From: an uncultured Actinomycetes bacterium
GTDB taxonomy: Bacteria; Actinomycetota; Actinomycetes; Nanopelagicales; Nanopelagicaceae
Direction of reading: 5' to 3'
NCBI GenBank assembly: GCA_903843225.1
Contig: CAIMOX010000002.1
Span: forward strand, 1-64,000
DNA: 64,000 bases
Notes under the pieces: model-generated
Seen by the model: only the letters and a program-made list of their open reading frames with translations
Told to the model about the DNA's origin: nothing
The model's database searches: none
Program-made: the position numbers and the translations under genes
Shown here: piece by piece, positions 55,995 to 63,667 of the stretch
Layout of the letters: every line of letters starts with the position of its first letter
Position numbering within the stretch: the first letter of the stretch is position 1

Positions 55995-56941
55995 AAACCT
56001 CCAGCGCTTGCGATATCGGGTCCGCCGAGTGAGCGGTACAGAACTGCCATTCGAACGATCACGCCATTCGCAACTTGCTCGAGAATAACTGATTGCGCAG
56101 AATCCGCGCTCGCCGAACTAATCTCCAGACCTCGGTTCATCGGTCCTGGGTGCATCACAATGGCGCTCTTCTTGAGTCGATGAAGCCGGGATTCGTCGAG
56201 TCCATAACCCCGCGCATATTCTCGACCGTTCGGGAAGTAAGCATCATTCATGCGCTCTAATTGAACTCTAAGCATCATGACTACATCAAAGGATGCAAGA
56301 TCCTCATCAAAGTCATAAGAGTGCTGTACTCCCCAACTTTCTATCCCATGTGGAATCAACGTTGGTGGTGCGATAACCGTGACATCGGCACCAAGTTTTT
56401 TTAGTAATAGCACGTTACTCCGGGCAACCCGTGAATGAGCGATATCTCCAACGATCGCAACCTTGACGCCACTGAAATCATTGCGACCTATCCCGTGGTG
56501 CTTACGAATAGTGAATGAATCAAGTAAGGCTTGAGTTGGATGCTCATGGGTACCGTCGCCAGCATTAATGATGTGTGCATGAACCCAACCGCTCTCGGCA
56601 AGACTGGTGGCAGCTCCAGAAGCCGGGTGGCGCAGGACGAAGAGATCAACTCCCATTGCTTCCAAGGTCTGTGCGGTATCTTTGAGACTCTCGCCCTTAC
56701 TGACACTTGATCCCTTAGCACTGAAATTAATCACATCTGCGGATAACCGTTTAGCCGCCGCCTCGAACGATAAACGCGTACGAGTTGAATCCTCGAAGAA
56801 GAGATTCGCAACAGTGCGCCCACGAAGGGTTGGAAGTTTCTTGACGGTACCGGCGGTGAGCTTTTGAAGCTCTGCTGCTGTATCGAGGATACTTATGGCC
56901 TCGTCGTGGCTAAGATCATTAATCGAGAGTAAATTCTTCAT
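55991..56941 (-). CDS. pyrB: Aspartate carbamoyltransferase catalytic subunit
   Basis: The 316-residue enzyme condenses carbamoyl phosphate with aspartate. [13 protein letters not shown] (49-60) binds carbamoyl phosphate, [12 protein letters not shown] and the [11 protein letters not shown] loop are also present. No pyrI regulatory subunit follows; the operon passes straight to pyrC, as in other Actinobacteria. It overlaps pyrR by four bases. Confidence 0.96.
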   Translation of the reverse strand: MKNLLSINDLSHDEAISILDTAAELQKLTAGTVKKLPTLRGRTVANLFFEDSTRTRLSFEAAAKRLSADVINFSAKGSSVSKGESLKDTAQTLEAMGVDLFVLRHPASGAATSLAESGWVHAHIINAGDGTHEHPTQALLDSFTIRKHHGIGRNDFSGVKVAIVGDIAHSRVARSNVLLLKKLGADVTVIAPPTLIPHGIESWGVQHSYDFDEDLASFDVVMMLRVQLERMNDAYFPNGREYARGYGLDESRLHRLKKSAIVMHPGPMNRGLEISSASADSAQSVILEQVANGVIVRMAVLYRSLGGPDIASAGGL

Positions 56942-57468
56942 GGCGAGACCGGAGCGATCTCGACCGAGTCAATTCCATCAATTTCGATGAGCGAAACTTT
57001 TACGCTCTCCTTGAGTGAGGTCGGTATATTTTTGCCAACATAATCAGCTCTGATAGGGAGCTCTCGATGACCTCGATCAACCAGAACCGCTAATTGAACC
57101 GATGCCGGCCGCCCCAACTCCCCTAGCGCATCGAGCGCGGCTCGAATTGTCCTGCCCGAGAAGAGAACGTCATCAACCAGAATGACCGATTTGCCCTCAA
57201 TGCCTCCGACTGGGAGAAGGGTTGGAACCAAAGCTCTAGGTGGTCGTAGACGGATATCATCTCTATGCATAGTGATATCTAATGTGCCATGTTCAACTGG
57301 AGCTTCGATCGAAGCCAGCATGGCAGCGAGACGCTCTGCTAAATATTTTCCGCGAGTAGGGATTCCCATAAGAACCACGGAATTTAACCCGTGATGGTGC
57401 TCGACAATTTCATGCGCGATGCGCTTTAAAGCACGCGAGATCTCCGTGCCATCAAGAATGAGGCTCAT
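56938..57468 (-). CDS. pyrR: PyrR, pyrimidine operon RNA-binding regulator
   Basis: The 176-residue protein has the PRPP-binding motif [13 protein letters not shown] (95-107) of the type I phosphoribosyltransferase fold and ends with a typical PyrR strand ([13 protein letters not shown]). PyrR binds pyr mRNA when uridine nucleotides are plentiful; some members also have uracil phosphoribosyltransferase activity. It heads the pyr operon. A PyrR-type hairpin lies directly upstream of its AAGGAG ribosome binding site, so it probably represses its own translation and the coupled genes. Confidence 0.95.
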   Translation of the reverse strand: MSLILDGTEISRALKRIAHEIVEHHHGLNSVVLMGIPTRGKYLAERLAAMLASIEAPVEHGTLDITMHRDDIRLRPPRALVPTLLPVGGIEGKSVILVDDVLFSGRTIRAALDALGELGRPASVQLAVLVDRGHRELPIRADYVGKNIPTSLKESVKVSLIEIDGIDSVEIAPVSP

Positions 57469-57473
57469 TCCAA

Positions 57474-57497
57474 CTCCTTCGCCGTCTCACAGGACGG
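57474..57497 (-). promoter_or_regulatory. Predicted PyrR-binding hairpin and ribosome binding site of pyrR
   Basis: On the minus strand, CCGTC-CTGTGA-GACGG (57497-57482) forms a perfect five-pair hairpin; GTCCTGTGAGA matches the PyrR binding-loop pattern, from memory close to UCCNGNGAG. The ribosome binding site AAGGAG (57479-57474) begins three bases after the hairpin and lies five bases before the ATG. PyrR bound here would hide it, as proposed for M. smegmatis. Confidence 0.7.
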
Positions 57498-57513
57498 ATA
57501 CGTTAAAGGATTG

Positions 57514-57533
57514 CCTGAAGGTTTCCCTTCCGG
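57514..57533 (-). promoter_or_regulatory. GNRA-capped hairpin in the pyr leader
   Basis: On the minus strand, CCGGAAGG-GAAA-CCTTCAGG folds into an eight-position stem with one G-A mismatch, closed by a GAAA tetraloop. It lies 16 bases upstream of the PyrR-type hairpin, at the 5' end of the predicted leader, and may stabilise the mRNA or take part in regulation. Confidence 0.5.
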
Positions 57534-57546
57534 TTACTACGCCCGA

Positions 57547-57552
57547 AGGTTA
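57547..57552 (-). promoter_or_regulatory. Candidate -10 box of the pyr operon
   Basis: TAACCT on the minus strand would start transcription near 57540, giving a leader of about 70 bases that contains both hairpins and the ribosome binding site. No clear -35 box is seen 17 bases upstream. Confidence 0.35.
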
Positions 57553-57593
57553 TCACTTGTGGATAGCAGAACGCGAAAGGCCGAGAATTCCTT

Positions 57594-57599
57594 TATCGT
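57594..57599 (+). promoter_or_regulatory. -10 box of a predicted leaderless promoter for the BldD-like gene
   Basis: TATCGT ends six bases before the ATG at 57606, with no Shine-Dalgarno sequence. It diverges from the pyr promoter. Confidence 0.5.
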
Positions 57600-57605
57600 G
57601 CCTTT

Positions 57606-58109
57606 ATGAAGATCCACCCCTCTGGCCAAGAGCTATCGGACGAATCGGGCGAACTGGCAGCCATCGGAGCTTCCCTGCGATCCATTAGACGTCAACGAAA
57701 CCTCACACTGCGAGAAGTTGAACGAGAGTCTGGCGGAGAGTGGAAGGCGGTAGTTGTTGGGTCCTATGAACGCGGCGATAGAGCACTCACCTTAAAGCGA
57801 GCTGTTCGCCTCGCCTCCTTTTACGGGGTACCCCTTGATCAGCTTCTCGGGCTCCATACCCAGGCGAGCGTTCTCGCTGGTCCAGAGCGTCTGAGTTTTA
57901 ACCTCTCAGAGATAAGGCGAGTTGGGCGAGGACTCCCAGAGGGCTTTCTCCGGTACCTTCATGAGATTTGCCGATTACGTTCTGATTGGAATGGCGAGGT
58001 ACTTACACTTCGAAGCAGCGATCTCACCGCGCTTGGAGTGATCCTTGATATTGCTAGCACCGACGTCATTAACTGGGCGCGTGCTGCGAATTTATCGCTC
58101 TCCCATTGA
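57606..58109 (+). CDS. bldD: BldD-like transcriptional regulator with c-di-GMP signature
   Basis: The 167-residue protein has a BldD-type helix-turn-helix (about 19-83) including WKAVVVGSYERGDRALTLKR and FYGVPLDQLLG. The C-terminal domain contains RSD-x8-RSSD (Arg125-Asp127, then Arg136-Asp139), fitting the RxD-x8-RxxD signature by which Streptomyces BldD binds cyclic di-GMP. Streptomyces BldD controls development; its role in a simple cell is unknown. It lies between pyrR (divergent) and nusB (convergent), matching the bldD neighbourhood in Streptomyces. Confidence 0.88.
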   Translation: MKIHPSGQELSDESGELAAIGASLRSIRRQRNLTLREVERESGGEWKAVVVGSYERGDRALTLKRAVRLASFYGVPLDQLLGLHTQASVLAGPERLSFNLSEIRRVGRGLPEGFLRYLHEICRLRSDWNGEVLTLRSSDLTALGVILDIASTDVINWARAANLSLSH

Positions 58110-58120
58110 CAGAAAGATTG

Positions 58121-58528
58121 TTAGGAGAGGATTGAACTCTTCAATGCGATAATTCGTCCCAATACTCCATTGATATATGAAGCCGAATCGACTGTCGATA
58201 GTTCAGTTGCCATCTCGATCGCCTCATTCACTGCAATCTTCTCGTCTAGTTCGCTCTCCCAAAGAATTTCATACATAGAAAGTCGTAGGAGATTACGATC
58301 AATCGGCGGCATGCGATCCATATCCCAACCTTCGGCATAGGTGGTAATGAGCTCATCAATCTTTACTTGATAGTGGGCAATACCCGTGAGAAGTCTTCCC
58401 ACATAAGCTTCTTGGGACAAATCTTCTGACGGCCTTGACGAGTAAAGTTCTAGCGCCTGCGCGCCTCTGAGATCCGCTTCATAAAGAAAATCCAAAGCGC
58501 GCTTGCGTGCTTTACGACGAGCACTCAC
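58121..58528 (-). CDS. nusB: Transcription antitermination factor NusB
   Basis: The 135-residue all-helical protein binds boxA RNA with NusE (S10) in rRNA antitermination. [19 protein letters not shown] at the N-terminus and [16 protein letters not shown] with [23 protein letters not shown]-type C-terminal helices (about 100-122) are diagnostic. It starts with GTG in a GTGA overlap with efp. The end lies 11 bases from the convergent BldD-like gene. Confidence 0.95.
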   Translation of the reverse strand: MSARRKARKRALDFLYEADLRGAQALELYSSRPSEDLSQEAYVGRLLTGIAHYQVKIDELITTYAEGWDMDRMPPIDRNLLRLSMYEILWESELDEKIAVNEAIEMATELSTVDSASYINGVLGRIIALKSSILS

Positions 58529-59088
58529 GAATTCGCGCGGCCGAGGTATCCCCCGGTACGAGTATCTACCAAGATTTTTTCATCTTGTTTAATAAAGAGC
58601 GGAACTTGAACCGTGATGCCAGTTTCAACTGTTGCAGGCTTATTGCCGCCAGAAGAACGATCACCTTGAAGACCTGGCTCTGTGTAAGTGACAACTAACT
58701 CCACTGAGGCAGGAAGTTCAACGTACAAAGGATTACCCTCGTGCACAGCCACGATGGCTTCGCAATTCTCAAGCATGTAATCGACTGCGTCTCCGACTAC
58801 AGCTTCTCCTATTGTCATCTGGTCATAATTTTTAGAATCCATGAAGACGAAATCATCGCCATCCTTATATAGGTATTGCATATCGCGTTTTTCGAGAATG
58901 GCGACTTCGATTTTAATGCCGGCGTTGAAAGTCTTTTCAACCACTTTACCCGTGAGTACTTGCTTCATCTTGGTCCGAACAAATGCTGGACCCTTACCTG
59001 GCTTTACGTGCTGGAATTCAATTACCGTCCAGAGCTGACCATCAATATCAAGAGTCATGCCATTCTTTAAATCATTTGTCGTTGCCAT
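58525..59088 (-). CDS. efp: Translation elongation factor P
   Basis: The 187-residue protein rescues ribosomes stalled at proline runs. Three OB-like domains are expected; the tip loop is [12 protein letters not shown] with Lys32 at the tip. [17 protein letters not shown] and [20 protein letters not shown] are conserved C-terminal motifs. The frame extends four codons to an ATG at 59100, but [11 protein letters not shown] at 59088 matches family starts. No EF-P modification enzyme is in the window. It is coupled to nusB. Confidence 0.95.
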   Translation of the reverse strand: MATTNDLKNGMTLDIDGQLWTVIEFQHVKPGKGPAFVRTKMKQVLTGKVVEKTFNAGIKIEVAILEKRDMQYLYKDGDDFVFMDSKNYDQMTIGEAVVGDAVDYMLENCEAIVAVHEGNPLYVELPASVELVVTYTEPGLQGDRSSGGNKPATVETGITVQVPLFIKQDEKILVDTRTGGYLGRANS

Positions 59089-59149
59089 CAGAGATCCCAT
59101 TCATCATTAGACCCGTTATCGGGGTCACCCAAAGATTGAAGGATACCTG

Positions 59150-59578
59150 TTAAAGGATGGCTTTGAGTGCAATCAGCGCTAAACGATAGGAATCCGGGCC
59201 AAAACCGCCGATAGTTCCATTTACCACCCCAGAGATGACCGAGGTATGTCTGAACTCTTCACGAGCGAGTGGATTACTTAAATGCACCTCAATGACTGGG
59301 GCTTTGAGCATATCTACCGCGTCTCGAATCGCGTACGAATAATGAGTGAAAGCCGCCGGATTGAAGATGACAGGTTGCCCACTATCAGCCGCCTCATGGA
59401 GCCACGAGATGAGCTCTGTCTCCGAGTCAGATTGTCGTATATCCACATCGAGAGCAAGTTCTGCCGCACTCGATGTAATGAATGTGCGCAGTGCTGCGAA
59501 ATCCATATCGCCGTAGACCTGTGAATCACGAAGGTCGAGACGACCGAGATTGGGACCGTTTAAGACCATCACCTTCAT
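59150..59578 (-). CDS. aroQ: 3-dehydroquinate dehydratase, type II
   Basis: The 142-residue enzyme removes water from 3-dehydroquinate, the third shikimate step. LNGPNLGRLDLRDSQVYG has the catalytic Tyr22 and Arg17; FNPAAFTHYSYAIRDA and EVHLSNPLAREEFRHTS complete the active site. The usual NLNRLG reads NLGRLD, a mild variation. ATG 59578 gives an ATGA overlap with aroB and a good distance from AAAGGA; an ATG two codons earlier is too close to it. Confidence 0.93.
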   Translation of the reverse strand: MKVMVLNGPNLGRLDLRDSQVYGDMDFAALRTFITSSAAELALDVDIRQSDSETELISWLHEAADSGQPVIFNPAAFTHYSYAIRDAVDMLKAPVIEVHLSNPLAREEFRHTSVISGVVNGTIGGFGPDSYRLALIALKAIL

Positions 59579-60609
59579 CTGCATATCCTTTCATAGGCTC
59601 GCCTTGCAGCCGCTTCTGGCACGCTCTCTAACCAGATCGGTTTCTCGATCCCCGCAAGACCGATGAAACGTAGTGAGCCACTATGAGCCTTCTTATCTCC
59701 GTGCATGAGTCCTAGTAACCCATCCCATTCAAACTCCTTGGAGTGGGTTGGCAGGCCGATCTTGGTGAGAATTCCTCTCGCCCTCTCTGTCACGACAGGA
59801 TCAAGCTCGCCCAACTCTTCAGAGAGGTAGAGTGCATAAACGGTGCCGATAGATACCGCCTCGCCATGACGCAACGTATACCCACTCATCTTTTCAACTG
59901 CATGGCCGAAGGTATGACCGAAATTCAGTATCTCGCGTACCTTTCCTTCTCGGAAATCAGAACTCACAACACCCGATTTGACCGCCACACTCTTAGCGAT
60001 CAATTCTGAAGAAATCTGACGAATCTCTTTGAGAGAGTTGCAGTTCTCTATGAGAGTAAGAATCGAAGTATCCGCGATTAACCCGGTCTTTACTACCTCG
60101 GCAAGCCCAGCGGCAAAGTCTCGATCAGATAGCGTCTCGAGGAAGGTTAGATCGATATCCACAGATTGAGGTGAATAAAAGGAGCCAACGAGATTCTTCC
60201 CCGCCGACGTGTTGATTCCGGTTTTCCCGCCAATAGCGGCATCCACCATGCCGGCAAGTGTGGTGGGTATCGCGAACCAATCAATTCCACGAAGCCAGGT
60301 CGACGCTACGAAACCACCAAGGTCAGTCGTAGCACCACCACCGATAGCGATGATTGCTCCCTTGCGACCTATGGAGAGTTCACCAAGTCGATCCCAGACA
60401 CGTACAACTTCAGCAATATCTTTCTGTGACTCACCATCAGCGGTAAAAAAAGTCCGGTCGTCATCGAGAGAGAGAAGATCTTTCATTGATTGCGGAGCGA
60501 TGATCAAAATTTGGGTATATCGAGATGAGATATCCGAAATAACTGATCTCCACTCGACTCCGATTGAGACCTGATAATTTCGTTCTGCACGTACCGGAAT
60601 TTTAACCAT
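59575..60609 (-). CDS. aroB: 3-dehydroquinate synthase
   Basis: The 344-residue NAD- and metal-dependent enzyme closes the ring of DAHP, the second shikimate step. IAIGGGATTDLGGFVASTWLR is the NAD loop; LNFGHTFGHAVE and LRHGEAVSIG hold metal-binding histidines. It overlaps aroK by eight bases and aroQ by four, so the aro genes are tightly coupled. Confidence 0.96.
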   Translation of the reverse strand: MVKIPVRAERNYQVSIGVEWRSVISDISSRYTQILIIAPQSMKDLLSLDDDRTFFTADGESQKDIAEVVRVWDRLGELSIGRKGAIIAIGGGATTDLGGFVASTWLRGIDWFAIPTTLAGMVDAAIGGKTGINTSAGKNLVGSFYSPQSVDIDLTFLETLSDRDFAAGLAEVVKTGLIADTSILTLIENCNSLKEIRQISSELIAKSVAVKSGVVSSDFREGKVREILNFGHTFGHAVEKMSGYTLRHGEAVSIGTVYALYLSEELGELDPVVTERARGILTKIGLPTHSKEFEWDGLLGLMHGDKKAHSGSLRFIGLAGIEKPIWLESVPEAAARRAYERICR

Positions 60610-61126
60610 GCGAGAGAATCTCCAACCCCATCAGCATCGCTATTTCGTGAGCTACTTCGGATGGTTTCTTTGAGTCAGTCTTAACAGTAATAGATGCTAA
60701 GGATTGATAGATGGGTGATCTTACTTTTGATAGGTTCGCTAATTTCCCTCGTGGATCCCCAACAAGTAGTGGGCGATCACTATTTTTACCAACCCGAGCG
60801 CTCGCTTGAGAATCACTTATCTCGAGATACACAACAGCAGCCCCAGACTGCGAAATTGCCTTTTGATTAGCAGGGTCCAGGATTGATCCACCCCCAAGTG
60901 CGAGTACTCCTGGCTCCCGGATCAGCTCTTCCTGCACAACCTGCGATTCCAGGGAACGGAAAGCGCTCTCTCCATCCTTCGAAAAGATTTCGGAGATCTT
61001 CTTCCCGGCACGTAGCTCAATCGCCTGATCCGTATCGCTCACTGTGAGTCCTGTGATCTTGGAGAGCGCGCGTGCGACCGTAGATTTACCCGCACCCGGA
61101 AGACCTATCAGGATGACCTTCGGCAT
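60602..61126 (-). CDS. aroK: Shikimate kinase
   Basis: The 174-residue enzyme phosphorylates shikimate. The P-loop is GLPGAGKS (8-15), SDTDQAIE holds the shikimate-binding aspartate, GGGSILDP and RPLL (lid region) are also typical. It overlaps aroC by one base and aroB by eight, as in most Actinobacteria. Confidence 0.95.
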   Translation of the reverse strand: MPKVILIGLPGAGKSTVARALSKITGLTVSDTDQAIELRAGKKISEIFSKDGESAFRSLESQVVQEELIREPGVLALGGGSILDPANQKAISQSGAAVVYLEISDSQASARVGKNSDRPLLVGDPRGKLANLSKVRSPIYQSLASITVKTDSKKPSEVAHEIAMLMGLEILSHG

Positions 61127-62310
61127 TATTTAATCTCTAAGTGCTCGAGGTAACTTAGGTAGTTACGTCTCGTCTCCGCCACGCTATCTCCGCCAAATTT
61201 TTCAATGATTGCATCGGCGATGACAAGAGCCACCATAGCCTCCGCGACAATGCCGGCAGCAGGTACCGCACACACATCTGATCTCTGGTTGATTGCCTTC
61301 GCTGGCTCACCAGTCTTTGTATCAATGGTATCTAGTGCACGCGGGACGGTGGAGATGGGTTTCATAGCGGCTCGTACACGCAGAATCTCGCCATTCGACA
61401 TGCCGCCTTCGGTACCGCCAGCACGATCTGTTCTGCGAACTATCTTCCCCGAAGAATTCTTTTCGATCTCATCATGAGCAACTGATCCACGACGGGCTGC
61501 CGTAGTAAATCCATCACCAATTTCGACGCCTTTAATGGCCTGGATACCCATCATCGCGCCAGCGAGCCTGGAATCAAGACGTCGATCCCAATGGGTATGC
61601 GATCCCAACCCAGGCGGGAGATCAAAGACTAAGACTTCAATCACACCACCGAGCGTATCGCCCGCGGAGTGAGCATCCTCAATCTCTGTAATCATCAAGG
61701 CGCTGGTCTCTTTGTTGAAGCAACGAACCGGGTCGTCGTCGACCTCGTTGCGATTTGCGAATTCGGGAAGTGGAGAATTCTCGGGAACGCGAACCGCTCC
61801 GATAGAAAGCACATGAGACATAATCGTTGCACCAATTGATTGTTCGATAAATGCTCTCGCTATAGCGCCTAGTGCCACTCTGGCAGCCGTCTCTCTAGCG
61901 CTAGCTCGCTCTAAAATTGGTCGTGCATCATCAAAGCCATATTTTTGCATTCCGACAAGGTCAGCATGACCTGGACGCGGACGAGTGAGCGGTGCGTTTC
62001 GCGCGAGCTCTGACAACTCCTTCTCATCAACGGGATCAGCAGACATCACCTTCTCCCACTTCGGCCATTCAGAGTTCCCGACAGTGAGGGCGATGGGGCC
62101 ACCTTGAGTTAATCCGTGTCGAACTCCCCCGAGAATTGTTACAAGATCTGCCTCGAAATTCTGGCGAGCTCCTCGACCAAATCCCAATCGGCGGCGACGT
62201 AGGTCTGCATCTATCGTTTTACTATCCACTCTTACCTGCGCAGGTAAGCCCTCAAGAATTGCAGTCAGTGCGGGGCCGTGAGATTCTCCGGCTGTTAGCC
62301 AACGCAACAT
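61126..62310 (-). CDS. aroC: Chorismate synthase
   Basis: The 394-residue FMN-dependent enzyme makes chorismate, the branch point used by AroH elsewhere in this window. It begins [44 protein letters not shown] and [14 protein letters not shown] are conserved signatures. Length is normal. The gap to the prepilin peptidase gene upstream is 72 bases. Confidence 0.97.
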   Translation of the reverse strand: MLRWLTAGESHGPALTAILEGLPAQVRVDSKTIDADLRRRRLGFGRGARQNFEADLVTILGGVRHGLTQGGPIALTVGNSEWPKWEKVMSADPVDEKELSELARNAPLTRPRPGHADLVGMQKYGFDDARPILERASARETAARVALGAIARAFIEQSIGATIMSHVLSIGAVRVPENSPLPEFANRNEVDDDPVRCFNKETSALMITEIEDAHSAGDTLGGVIEVLVFDLPPGLGSHTHWDRRLDSRLAGAMMGIQAIKGVEIGDGFTTAARRGSVAHDEIEKNSSGKIVRRTDRAGGTEGGMSNGEILRVRAAMKPISTVPRALDTIDTKTGEPAKAINQRSDVCAVPAAGIVAEAMVALVIADAIIEKFGGDSVAETRRNYLSYLEHLEIK

Positions 62311-62382
62311 CGCACTACCTGTCTCTCGTGGTTTGATCCTAGGGCGCTATTCTTGCAGATCTAGAACTCATTTCGAGACCTA

Positions 62383-62802
62383 TTAATGAATCGCTGCGAG
62401 GGCACCCACAATTAACCAAGGCCCGAAGGCAATTGAACGACTCACTCTGCGCGTGAAAATGGCAACCGCCGCAATATGAACCAGACCCAACAATGATGCC
62501 ACCATCAGCGCTGTGAGGATATGAGCCCCTCGACCAAGGATGAGCGCCAGAACGATTATCAGTTTGATATCCCCAGCACCGAGACCGCCACTGCGGAGAA
62601 GGGATATCGGAATAAGGATTACGGCAAAGAGGATTGAACAGATCACCGCCGGGAGAAATGCAGATGGCTCGGCGAGGTAACTAAGCAGCCCTCCGATCGC
62701 CAACAGGGCTACCAGTTGATTCGGTATGCGACGACTCCAAAAATCGACGAAACTTATCGGTAGGCCAAAAATTACAAGAAGTAGATATCGGTTGAGATTC
62801 AT
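62383..62802 (-). CDS. Short A24 prepilin peptidase (CpaA/TadV-like)
   Basis: The 139-residue membrane protein has the two catalytic aspartates of type IV prepilin peptidases: Asp20 in FVDFWSRRIPN and Asp78 in GGLGAGDIKL. There is no N-methylation domain, so it is the short CpaA/TadV form with about four to five membrane helices. It would cleave leader peptides of Flp/Tad or type IV pilins, but no pilin or secretion gene is in the window. It lies between aroE and aroC, with its own TATTTT box six bases before the ATG. Confidence 0.88.
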   Translation of the reverse strand: MNLNRYLLLVIFGLPISFVDFWSRRIPNQLVALLAIGGLLSYLAEPSAFLPAVICSILFAVILIPISLLRSGGLGAGDIKLIIVLALILGRGAHILTALMVASLLGLVHIAAVAIFTRRVSRSIAFGPWLIVGALAAIH

Positions 62803-62808
62803 CTCCGG

Positions 62809-62814
62809 AAAATA
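62809..62814 (-). promoter_or_regulatory. -10 box of a predicted leaderless promoter for the prepilin peptidase gene
   Basis: On the minus strand TATTTT ends six bases before the ATG at 62802. The intervening CCGGAG could alternatively be read as part of a ribosome binding site, so both interpretations are open. Confidence 0.4.
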
Positions 62815-62842
62815 GATGAAAGATCAATTTTGCGGTTGATAT

Positions 62843-63667
62843 CTACCTCTTCTGTGGAGCGATCTCCTTACGAGCTACCGCTTGTAGTGCGATGCGCATC
62901 TCTCCGTAATCAAAACTGATTTCAGTCATAAGGGCGATTGCGTCAAGCGCTTGCTCGACGAGGAGATCGATGCCATCGATCACTGATCCACCCAGCTCCT
63001 TCCACGCAAAGGAGAGTTCAGTTGGGAGGGGCTTGTAGAGTGATTCGAGTAGGAGTCCGGTTCCGACACCATCTCGCGTACTCAGGTGATCGGCCGCCCC
63101 CATTGGAGTTGTATTGATAACCAGGTCGTACCCTAGGAGTGGGCTATCCATATCAAGGACATTTACTCTGGCTAATGGCGCAATGGATTCGATCACATGA
63201 GCGCGACTCGGTGTGCGCAGAAGTAGATCGATCTGTGAAGCACGACCCGCAAGCGCTGCAACGGCTGCACGCGATGTTCCCCCGCCACCAATGATCACAA
63301 CCCGCTCAACATTCTGGTTCATTAATAGTCGTCCGAATGCAGTCGCATCAGTCGATGTAGCGGTGAAACCACTATCACTGCGCAGCAGAGTATTGGCACT
63401 TCGGATTCGAGTGCTCAGAGCGTCAAATGTGCAGCGCCGATATTCGAAGACACTCTCTTTCAGCGGCATCGTGAGATTAAACCCTTTGCGAGCACCTTCC
63501 TCGAATGAGGTCGCTAACTCGCGATCCAAGAGAGCATCTAGCGTTGATGAGTGAATCTCTATCGCTTCATAAGATCCTTCAACCCCAAGGATTTTGTAAG
63601 CCGATTCATGCAAGAGCGGTGAGAGCGAATGTTTGATGGGTGATCCGAGGACCGCTGCTCTCATCAT
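62843..63667 (-). CDS. aroE: Shikimate dehydrogenase
   Basis: The 274-residue enzyme reduces 3-dehydroshikimate. AVLGSPIKHSLSPLLH at the N-terminus binds shikimate, GFNLTMPLK contains the catalytic Lys70, and VVIGGGGTSRAAVAAL is the NADPH loop. NTTPMGA is conserved. It overlaps mltG by four bases, as in many Actinobacteria where mltG-aroE-aroC form one unit. Confidence 0.93.
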   Translation of the reverse strand: MMRAAVLGSPIKHSLSPLLHESAYKILGVEGSYEAIEIHSSTLDALLDRELATSFEEGARKGFNLTMPLKESVFEYRRCTFDALSTRIRSANTLLRSDSGFTATSTDATAFGRLLMNQNVERVVIIGGGGTSRAAVAALAGRASQIDLLLRTPSRAHVIESIAPLARVNVLDMDSPLLGYDLVINTTPMGAADHLSTRDGVGTGLLLESLYKPLPTELSFAWKELGGSVIDGIDLLVEQALDAIALMTEISFDYGEMRIALQAVARKEIAPQKR

